Positions 1-5,285 of a DNA stretch of 5,285 bases are shown here, one piece after another. A program made the position numbers and the translations under genes. Below the pieces are notes generated by a model that was given only the letters and a program-made list of their open reading frames with translations, searched no databases and was not told where the DNA came from. Numbering within the stretch: position 1 is the first letter of the stretch; the number at the start of each line of letters is the position of its first letter. This DNA comes from a bacterium (GTDB lineage: Bacteria; Patescibacteriota; Patescibacteriia; Patescibacteriales; JALTFF01), in the NCBI GenBank assembly GCA_027007465.1, contig JALTFF010000138.1, forward strand, positions 1-5,285, given 5' to 3'.

Positions 1-166
1 TCTTTTTAAATTTTTTGAAATTTTTATCCAATATACATTCTTTTTTTTCTTTTAAGGATAAATCTTTTTGAGCACAAAATTCATCAATAGTCATACCCGC
101 CGCTTTAGCTTTTGCAGTTAATGCTCCCTTTCTAATATTCATCCCTTGTATCCATTTTTTAGTCAT
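1..166 (-). CDS. Small lysine-rich phage protein, C-terminus off the left edge
   Basis: An open frame starts at ATG 164-166 and stays open for 55 codons to the window edge. The protein begins MTKKWIQGMNIRKGALTAKA, continues AKAAGMTIDEF, and is rich in Lys near the visible end. The layout, a K-W-I-Q start followed by K-G-A-L and an A-K-A-x-x-A-G-M helix, recalls from memory a group of very short phage proteins found near structural genes; their role is not known to me. No signal peptide or membrane segment is visible. The start is supported by an exact consensus promoter 22 bases upstream, which leaves a leader of about 15 bases without a Shine-Dalgarno sequence. The coding strand has an A8 run at 41-48, but the residues after it still look plausible, so I do not propose a frameshift. 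The true end is not visible. Confidence 0.75.
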   Translation of the reverse strand, partial: MTKKWIQGMNIRKGALTAKAKAAGMTIDEFCAQKDLSLKEKKECILDKNFKKFKK

Positions 167-188
167 AAAATTATGTATTGATAATTTT

Positions 189-217
189 ATTATATTTTAA
201 AAAAATAAAATTGTCAA
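189..217 (-). promoter_or_regulatory. Consensus sigma-70 promoter for the leftmost gene
   Basis: Read on the minus strand, the -35 box TTGACA (212-217) and the -10 box TATAAT (189-194) are both perfect and separated by 17 bases, the optimal spacing for the bacterial housekeeping sigma factor. The spacer is pure A/T. Transcription would start near 182, about 15 bases before the ATG at 164-166. The -35 box begins 11 bases beyond the stop codon of the 108 aa gene, so the promoter fills most of the 62-base intergenic gap. Expression has not been shown; the call rests on sequence match and position. Confidence 0.85.
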
Positions 218-228
218 CTTATTAAAAA

Positions 229-555
229 TTATTTTTTAGTTTTACAACCTATTTTTTTAATCTTAATATTAAAAGTTTCTTTTGAATAATTTAAACTATC
301 ATTTTTATCATGTCTAGTAATCTCACCTTCCGCTACAAAAATAATTTTATCTCCCACTTCATATCCCTTCAACATTGGAGCTTGCTTTAATGTTAAATAT
401 AATTCAGGATAATCCATAGGAATAATACCTTTTTCTGTTTTTATTTCTATAGGCTTTTCATTTAATTTTACACCAGCATTTCGTAGCTTAATATTATTCA
501 ATACTTTTGAAAGCACTTCTTGTTTTTTTTCTTTTAATTTTTTATTATCTGACAT
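229..555 (-). CDS. Unrecognised 108 aa phage protein with a basic N-terminus and beta-rich core
   Basis: I do not recognise a named family. Residues 1-35 are strongly basic and probably helical (MSDNKKLKEKKQEVLSKVL). Residues 36-103 alternate hydrophobic and charged residues in short beta-strand-like segments: YPELYLTLKQAPMLKGYEVG, then IIFVAEGEI, a charged loop HDKNDS, and FNIKIKKIG. The pattern 'LYLTLKQAP.LKGYEVGDKI' resembles small proteins of unknown function near portal and scaffold genes in other phages; this is recalled, not searched. No membrane segment, signal peptide or catalytic motif is visible. The ATG at 553-555 is the natural start because a consensus promoter lies 27 bases upstream, giving a leader of about 20 bases; no Shine-Dalgarno sequence is present. 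Stop is TAA. A small structural or assembly protein is a guess from context only. Confidence 0.8.
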   Translation of the reverse strand: MSDNKKLKEKKQEVLSKVLNNIKLRNAGVKLNEKPIEIKTEKGIIPMDYPELYLTLKQAPMLKGYEVGDKIIFVAEGEITRHDKNDSLNYSKETFNIKIKKIGCKTKK

Positions 556-582
556 AATTTTAAAATTACTTATTATAATTCA

Positions 583-611
583 ATTATATAAAAAATAATA
601 AATAATGTCAA
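583..611 (-). promoter_or_regulatory. Consensus sigma-70 promoter for the 108 aa gene, overlapping the preceding stop codon
   Basis: On the minus strand the -35 box TTGACA lies at 606-611 and the -10 box TATAAT at 583-588, with exactly 17 bases between them. The TGA inside TTGACA (608-610) is also the stop codon of the upstream 112 aa gene, so one hexamer serves both purposes. Transcription would start near 576, about 20 bases before the ATG at 553-555. A second TATAAT at 572-577 has no matching -35 box and is not preferred. The promoter has the same consensus and spacer length as the one at 189-217 but a different spacer sequence. Confidence 0.85.
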
Positions 612-946
612 TAATAATTATAATTAGGAATATCGCTATTACCATTTTTATCATTTTCTTCTTCTTCATTCTTGCTATCTTCTTTTTTTCTCCTTTCTAT
701 TTCATTTTCAATATACTGAACAATAGAATAAAGCCCCATTCTTATTCCTTGACAACGTGAAGCTTCTGATAAATTTTTAGCCAAATCAAGAGAGCATAAA
801 GCATTTTCAGCTTTAAGCATTTCTATATCTATAAATTTTCTTAAAGCTTCCCAATATTTAGTTTGATATAAATCAACTAATAAATTATCCATCTGTTTAA
901 TATTCATAGGTTGTTTATCTTCTAAAGGTTCTGTTTGATTTTTCAT
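608..946 (-). CDS. Unrecognised 112 aa helical phage protein downstream of the portal gene
   Basis: No family is assigned. The sequence looks almost entirely helical from residue 15 to 90: MDNLLVDLYQTKYWEALRKF, then a segment ending LCSLDLAKNLSEASRCQGIR, then MGLYSIVQYIENEIERRKKE. The central 'A..CQGIRMGLY.IV.YI' resembles a Q-G-x-x-x-G-L helix seen in small proteins near phage head genes, recalled from memory only. The last 20 residues are acidic then Asn/Tyr-rich (EEEENDKNGNSDIPNYNYY) and probably disordered. The start at ATG 944-946 leaves a 22-base gap to the portal stop; an internal Met at residue 14 is a weaker alternative. No Shine-Dalgarno sequence or promoter is visible upstream, so it is probably co-transcribed with the portal gene. 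Its TGA stop lies inside the -35 box of the next promoter. A role in head assembly is inference from position. Confidence 0.8.
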   Translation of the reverse strand: MKNQTEPLEDKQPMNIKQMDNLLVDLYQTKYWEALRKFIDIEMLKAENALCSLDLAKNLSEASRCQGIRMGLYSIVQYIENEIERRKKEDSKNEEEENDKNGNSDIPNYNYY

Positions 947-968
947 ATTTTTAAATTATTTTTAATTT

Positions 969-2993
969 TTAAGATTGAATATTATTAACTCTATTTTCTA
1001 AATTAGATTCAGGATTAGAATTAGCTTTAATAGGAATATTTGTATTTACTTTTCCGCTACGATTTAAACCACGTGGATTAGTTGTTTCAGGAACTGTTGG
1101 TGGAGCGCCATTTTGCAACAAATTTACTGGAGTTTTCATCTGTTCAATAGGGGGAATTTCTTTGCCAGTTTCTTGCGATAAATTCTTTACAACTTGTGCT
1201 GAAACTGGGTCTAAATTATTTAAATCTTCCGAAGATGCTACTGGCTCTGCTCCTATTGATTGAACTCCTTCTGCCCCTTGCCCTGCATTTAATTGTCCAT
1301 TTTCATCCTTACTAATCGCTTGAACATTCCAATTCCAATCATATAATATTTTAGAAGTAAGTTTTTTCAAATCTATAAAAGGTAAATTCATTAATAATTG
1401 AAATAAATCCATATCTTGCTTCTTTTTAATATCATTTTGCCCAGCAATAGAAGGAATTACTGTAGCTTTAAAATCATATTCACCTTCTAAATCATCTTTT
1501 TGAATAATAGGAAATTTCACTTCGCCATCTTTGCCAGTTATTCTAATTATCATTTCTTTAGAATAGAATTGTCTATACATTGAAATATAAAACCTCATTA
1601 CTTTAGAATAAGCTTCTCCTAAATGATTAATAAAAAGCCTAACCCTTTCTAATGTAGATTCTCTAAGATGCCTAACTTCTGTAGCACTAGGAGTTCCGCC
1701 ACCAACTCCCATTGAAAAATCATCTACACCAGAAGAATATCTCATATCACCTTTAAGCAATTCTTCTTCTTTGTAAGCACTAGGTTTAATATCAGACATT
1801 CTTATTTCTCTAGCACCGTCAGGAATTGGAGAATAAATAATACCAAATGGTCTAGCAACTAATTCTTTTTTATCTATATTAGCTAATGGATTAACTATCC
1901 ACATATTATGAATATTAAGCGTCATTGCATCAAGCCGTTGATTTTTTATCATATTTAACATTATCTGTGGATTTTCAAGTATCATTGGTAAGCCATATCC
2001 TTCATATTCACCTGGAACTCTTAAATAAGGCACTCCAATAAACATAGATTGTTTAAAATCATAAGGATTTGGAATAGAAGCTCCTTTTAAAATAGGAACA
2101 TTATTAACCATAACAGCATATTCATCGTCAAATGGTCTTATCCATTCAAAGACTTCATACATTCTTGAATCAGCATTTTTATATAAATATTCTACTGAAG
2201 TCATTGGAGAAGAACTTGTAGTAGACATATTGCTTTTAAGTATTTTACTGTGAGTATCTTTTACTTCCATTTTGACAGAACCATAATTAGTTAAATCTCC
2301 TATTCCTCCATTAAAAGCTAATTCTAATCTTTTTTTATCCGCCATTGGATAACGCCTCTTAATCACTTCTTTTGGCAAAACTAATCTTTTAAACCAATAT
2401 TGTTTTTCTTCTTCTTTAATATTATGCCAATCATACCATAAAGAATAATTATCTACCCATTCCATAAAAGGACCATCATAAAAAGTTCTTTCTTCTTCTT
2501 TCCATTCATATTTTTTATCCAATAAATTATTAGTTTTTAAAAATTTACCTTTTCTTACATCCTTTTTCCATCCTACTTGAATATATCCCATTCCATAAAT
2601 TAAAGAAGAACTAGTAACTAATTCTGCTACTTTATCACCTTCAGAAACTTCCCAAGAATAATCGCATAATGACTGAATTTTATTAGCATTATTTTGGTCA
2701 TCTTCATTACGTCCTTGAACTGAAAAATCTGGTCTTGCATCTAATATACGAGGTTTTAATGTTTCTACTACAGCATGAATATATGGAACAGCTATATTTG
2801 CCTGCCATTTTTTAATTTCTCTACCTCTATCAGTATTATCTGCTATATAAAGTTTATAAGATCTATCAAGGCGAGGTTTAATATAATTAATAAAATAAAG
2901 TTTAGCATCTCTTTTTTGCCTATAAAATAATCTAACTAACTCTTGTTCTTTTTTAGAATAATTTGATGGATTATAAATTTCATTAGTTGACAT
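969..2993 (-). CDS. Phage portal protein, P22-like type
   Basis: This 674 aa protein should form the dodecameric ring at one vertex of the capsid, through which DNA enters and leaves and on which the terminase docks. Recognisable segments in order are: an N-terminal helical part with WQANIAVPYIHAVVETL and ILDARPDF (about 63-90); LIYGMGYIQVGWKKDV (131-146), typical of the portal wing; GYGLPMILENPQIMLNMIKN (332-351) with the following helix; and SGVDDFSMGVGGGTPSATEV (421-440) followed by RHLRES, the Gly-rich loop and 'ATE' helix characteristic of P22-type portals. Length fits that family. Residues from about 562 to 674 are rich in Asn, Gln, Pro, Ser and Gly and look flexible, while the P22 portal has a helical barrel C-terminally. 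The gene lies 12 bases after the terminase stop, the standard terL-portal order, and is probably on the same transcript. The ATG at 2991-2993 has no Shine-Dalgarno sequence. Stop is TAA. Confidence 0.93.
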   Translation of the reverse strand: MSTNEIYNPSNYSKKEQELVRLFYRQKRDAKLYFINYIKPRLDRSYKLYIADNTDRGREIKKWQANIAVPYIHAVVETLKPRILDARPDFSVQGRNEDDQNNANKIQSLCDYSWEVSEGDKVAELVTSSSLIYGMGYIQVGWKKDVRKGKFLKTNNLLDKKYEWKEEERTFYDGPFMEWVDNYSLWYDWHNIKEEEKQYWFKRLVLPKEVIKRRYPMADKKRLELAFNGGIGDLTNYGSVKMEVKDTHSKILKSNMSTTSSSPMTSVEYLYKNADSRMYEVFEWIRPFDDEYAVMVNNVPILKGASIPNPYDFKQSMFIGVPYLRVPGEYEGYGLPMILENPQIMLNMIKNQRLDAMTLNIHNMWIVNPLANIDKKELVARPFGIIYSPIPDGAREIRMSDIKPSAYKEEELLKGDMRYSSGVDDFSMGVGGGTPSATEVRHLRESTLERVRLFINHLGEAYSKVMRFYISMYRQFYSKEMIIRITGKDGEVKFPIIQKDDLEGEYDFKATVIPSIAGQNDIKKKQDMDLFQLLMNLPFIDLKKLTSKILYDWNWNVQAISKDENGQLNAGQGAEGVQSIGAEPVASSEDLNNLDPVSAQVVKNLSQETGKEIPPIEQMKTPVNLLQNGAPPTVPETTNPRGLNRSGKVNTNIPIKANSNPESNLENRVNNIQS

Positions 2994-3005
2994 ATAATTT
3001 ATTAT

Positions 3006-5285
3006 TTAATAACTAAAATTTTTAGGTAAGTATTCTTCTTCATTTATTTGTTCTAATTTTCCTACAAATATTTTTTTAAATCCCTGCAAAGCAATAGCAG
3101 TTGCAAAAATTGTATCATCATGCATACCATTAGGAACTGTCATGTCTCCATTATTATTATAAACTAACGATAACATTTCATCTAATGTTTTCTCGCTATG
3201 TATAATAATTTCATTTCTTCTTAATGCTTGTGATAATTCATCTATCAATAATGGTCTAGTAACCATTGTTGTTTTCCACCCTATTTTATCTGTAGTTTCA
3301 ACTCCTAATGTCTCAATTTTTCCTGATCTAAAATATAAATTAGGATACATTCTTTGTTTTAATACTGTAATAGTTGTAAGTCCATGATTATTAACTTCCA
3401 CTACTAATAAAGCATTATTATATTTTCTTCCCCATCTATTTAACAAATCTCCAAGCCTATCTGGCGGAATATATCCTCTATACATAGCTACTTCTTCCCC
3501 AGTTCTCCTATCAAAAATAACTGCTACTGAAAAATCTCCACCTTCTACGCCCTCAGAAACATCTACACCTATTGAATATATTCCATCTTTTTCTGGGTCT
3601 CTATAAATAGTCCAATCTTCTTCCTGCTTTACAACAAAATCTTCTTGATTTTCTATTATTGATTTATTAGTATCTCCAACTTTTAAAATATTCTTTTCTT
3701 GTCTTCGCAATGAAATAGTATCAAATACATTTCGCCCTGAAGATAAAAAATCGCAACCATACTCTTGAGCAAAAAGTAATTCTCCTATTTCTTCCTTTTT
3801 CTTTTTCATTTGTTCTTCTGTGTATTCCCAATTCCAATAGTATTTCTTCTTAACAAATTCATTATCTATTTTCCACATTCTATAAAATAAATTATTCATT
3901 CCTTTTGGTGTTTGATGTCCAACAAACCCATTATAAACTACTGTATGTCCATTATTTACTGTAAAATCATATACATTTTCTTTAATAGGAATTATTCTTT
4001 CAATCTTGTCATAAAAATACTTTTTATCATATAGCTCTTTTATTCTTTTATACTCATTACTTTTTTTATTTCTACATTTTTTTAAAATGATTTTTAAAGT
4101 TCTATAGGTTATATTATTATTTTTATCATATAAATTACTATTATACAAACCTAATTTTTTTGCATTTCTTTTTATTACTTTATTTAAACCTGGTATATAT
4201 CCTTCTAAGCTTTTAATAATTTCTCTTTTATCCTGTTGTTTCCTTTTCATTCTAAATCCAATTTTATCTAAAAAAACTTGCTGAAAACTTTTATCTATCT
4301 CCAATTTATACATTTTTGAAAAAGTTTTAGCCCTCTTGCTTAACTTAACAACATGAGAATAAGTTTTAGTAATAATTCCAAAATTTAATAATAAAGATTG
4401 TAAAACATTTATTATTTTTTCGCTTACACTTATAAAAGAAATTTGCCCTTCAGTTTCTACATTTCCACTTACATCAAATAAACCTTGCAAAAAAGCAATA
4501 ATATTCCTTCTACTCCATTTAAAAATAATTTCTGGTATTTCTTTCTGTGTAATTTTAATTTTATTTTTAAGTCCAATATAATCTTGTAAAAATTCTACAA
4601 AAGATTTATTTATACATTTATAATAAACATTATTCTCTTTTTCCCCTTTTTTTAAAAATTTTAACCCTAATTTATTATTTAAAAGAAAATTAGAAATCTT
4701 TTTATTTTTATTATTTACAACAACAGAATGAATTTTTAATTTATCATTTTCATAAATAAACCCACTTCCTAATATTAATCCAATTAAATAAGCTAAATTT
4801 TTTGTTATCCTTACGGGATTAAATTGTTTATTATTCTTTTTTGACTGCCAATTTATTTTATCATTATTTCCCCATAATTCTTGTCCATATTTAATAACTA
4901 ACAAATCTCCTATTTTTAAATTTTCTGCTTTAACAAATTCTAATTTATCACCTTTTAATACAAACAATTTATGAATACTAGACATTTTTAATTCATAACC
5001 ATTTTTCGTTATAACTTTAAATCCATTTTGAATACCGCTATTATAATAAGTAGAAGTTTTTTGTAATCCATAATGTCCATCTATTTTTATTAATTTCCCT
5101 TCTGAAAATCCTTTTTTATATTTATTCCAATTATGTATAGTTTTTACATATCTTGGACCTTTATCAGTAAATACAATGGTGTCTCCAGATACACAAGATT
5201 CTATTACTAATCTACCATTTTCAGGAACAGCTTCCATTAATCCAGCCATTTTTTCTTCTGCATCTTCCCACATAGCGAGCTCTGT
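3006..5285 (-). CDS. terL: Terminase large subunit interrupted by an intein, N-terminus off the right edge
   Basis: The packaging motor protein: an ATPase that pumps DNA into the prohead plus an RNase H-like nuclease that cuts concatemers. The frame is open to the last base; the ATG at 5271-5273 is internal, since T-E-L-A precedes it, and that Glu (5280-5282) is the likely Walker B catalytic Glu. Walker A is off the window. Numbering from this Met, residues 1-26 and 455-755 are extein and 27-454 intein. Removing the intein restores LVIESTPKGMNNLFYRMW, the ATPase coupling motif (motif III), comparable to TTPNGLNHFY of T4 gp17. The nuclease domain shows all three acidic clusters: D571 in GVDVSEG, E626 in VVEVNNHG, and D719/D720 in MHDDTIFATA. 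Nothing in the extein looks broken, so activity should depend on splicing. The portal gene follows after 12 bases. A T4-gp17-like terminase is near certain; a closer subfamily is not claimed. Confidence 0.95.
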   Translation of the reverse strand, partial: TELAMWEDAEEKMAGLMEAVPENGRLVIESCVSGDTIVFTDKGPRYVKTIHNWNKYKKGFSEGKLIKIDGHYGLQKTSTYYNSGIQNGFKVITKNGYELKMSSIHKLFVLKGDKLEFVKAENLKIGDLLVIKYGQELWGNNDKINWQSKKNNKQFNPVRITKNLAYLIGLILGSGFIYENDKLKIHSVVVNNKNKKISNFLLNNKLGLKFLKKGEKENNVYYKCINKSFVEFLQDYIGLKNKIKITQKEIPEIIFKWSRRNIIAFLQGLFDVSGNVETEGQISFISVSEKIINVLQSLLLNFGIITKTYSHVVKLSKRAKTFSKMYKLEIDKSFQQVFLDKIGFRMKRKQQDKREIIKSLEGYIPGLNKVIKRNAKKLGLYNSNLYDKNNNITYRTLKIILKKCRNKKSNEYKRIKELYDKKYFYDKIERIIPIKENVYDFTVNNGHTVVYNGFVGHQTPKGMNNLFYRMWKIDNEFVKKKYYWNWEYTEEQMKKKKEEIGELLFAQEYGCDFLSSGRNVFDTISLRRQEKNILKVGDTNKSIIENQEDFVVKQEEDWTIYRDPEKDGIYSIGVDVSEGVEGGDFSVAVIFDRRTGEEVAMYRGYIPPDRLGDLLNRWGRKYNNALLVVEVNNHGLTTITVLKQRMYPNLYFRSGKIETLGVETTDKIGWKTTMVTRPLLIDELSQALRRNEIIIHSEKTLDEMLSLVYNNNGDMTVPNGMHDDTIFATAIALQGFKKIFVGKLEQINEEEYLPKNFSY
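3912..5195 (-). mobile_element. 428-residue intein in the terminase coupling motif (Ser / Cys1 ... His-Gln / Thr)
   Basis: An in-frame protein-splicing element. Block A is CVSGDTIVFTDKGPRYV, starting with Cys1 (codon 5193-5195). Block B is GYELKMSSIHKLFV, where the usual T-x-x-H is S-x-x-H with the His at intein residue 75. Block F is ENVYDFTVNNGHTVV, and block G is YNGFVGHQ, ending at Gln (codon 3912-3914) before Thr+1. Splicing by the usual route would use Cys1, the penultimate His, cyclisation of the last residue and Thr+1. The terminal Gln replaces the usual Asn; such inteins are known and some splice. Both junctions are fixed by the conserved terminase motif that is restored on removal. 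The length is that of a full intein with an endonuclease. Hand counts of sampled rows give about 19% G+C here (12-32%) against about 30% (17-40%) in the terminase extein, suggesting separate origin or relaxed selection. Confidence 0.95.
4044..4811 (-). other. LAGLIDADG (DOD) homing endonuclease domain of the intein, both catalytic Asp replaced by Ser
   Basis: The domain lies between the two halves of the splicing fold; its edges are approximate. Motif 1 (block C, 4761-4796) reads LAYLIGLILGSG, where a working enzyme has G-D-G. Motif 2 (block E, 4464-4493) reads FLQGLFDVSG, where a working enzyme has D-x-D-G. In characterised enzymes such as PI-SceI those two Asp residues hold the metal ions for the two strand cuts. 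Both are Ser here, encoded by AGT at 4764-4766 and 4467-4469. A block D-like segment (KEIPEIIFKW) precedes motif 2, and typical post-motif helices (SEKIINVLQSLLLNFGI) and a C-terminal segment with YIPGLNKVIK follow. The rest of the fold looks intact with no stop or frameshift. The natural prediction is a protein that may fold and possibly bind DNA but not cut it. Confidence 0.88.

Noticed and set aside
41..48. A8 run in the leftmost gene as a programmed frameshift or broken gene.
   Set aside because: The frame continues past it with similar Lys-rich content to the edge; no alternative frame is more convincing.
196..240. A/T inverted-repeat-like sequence after the 108 aa gene as an intrinsic terminator.
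   Set aside because: It has no G/C stem and such A/T dyads occur throughout the window; the stretch is better explained by the promoter.
572..577. Second TATAAT as the -10 box for the 108 aa gene.
   Set aside because: The sequence 17 bases upstream (TATTAT) does not resemble a -35 box, whereas the TATAAT at 583-588 has a perfect one.
608..610. TGA read as tryptophan (code 4 or 25), which would add eight codons to the 112 aa gene.
   Set aside because: All long genes here are uninterrupted under the standard code and use TGG for their many tryptophans, so TGA is a stop.
3912..5195. Group I intron or free-standing homing endonuclease gene in place of an intein.
   Set aside because: The frame is continuous with both exteins and shows splicing blocks A, B, F and G, with Cys1 and a penultimate His at exact junctions; no RNA splicing is needed.
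5271..5273. ATG as the start of the terminase gene.
   Set aside because: The frame is open to the window edge and the preceding residues T-E-L-A fit the terminase Walker B region, so this Met is internal.
1..5285. CRISPR arrays, tRNAs, riboswitches, insertion sequences or attachment sites.
   Set aside because: No regularly spaced repeats, cloverleaf-like sequence, transposase frame or terminal repeats were seen on either strand.

Overview
The window reads as part of the head-packaging module of a tailed double-stranded DNA phage (Caudoviricetes) or prophage from a low-G+C bacterium. Every supported gene lies on the minus strand, so transcription runs from high to low coordinates: large terminase (5' end off the right edge), P22-type portal, two small unrecognised proteins, and a small lysine-rich phage protein that runs off the left edge. 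The standard bacterial code fits: tryptophan is TGG throughout, and TAA and TGA both serve as stops. No integrase, tRNA or host gene is present that would name the host.

The terminase-portal-112 aa genes are packed with gaps of 12 and 22 bases and have no visible internal promoter, so they are probably one transcript. The next two small genes each have their own promoter matching the sigma-70 consensus exactly (TTGACA, 17-base spacer, TATAAT). The -35 box of the first overlaps the stop codon of the preceding gene. None of the four visible start codons has a Shine-Dalgarno sequence; the leaders are nearly pure A/T.

The most notable element is a 428-residue intein (3912..5195) inserted in the terminase ATPase domain, exactly inside the coupling motif (motif III, the TTP of T4 gp17), just after the Walker B segment. 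Its splicing blocks are recognisable, but it ends in His-Gln rather than His-Asn. It carries a full-length two-motif LAGLIDADG endonuclease region in which the catalytic aspartate of both motifs is replaced by serine (AGT codon both times). This suggests a homing endonuclease that no longer cuts while the splicing domain stays intact. The intein DNA is also clearly more A/T-rich than the terminase around it.

Together the genes describe a DNA-packaging motor (TerL docking on the portal) whose ATPase would become functional only after protein splicing, followed by small genes that usually lie before the scaffold and coat genes, which would be off the left edge.
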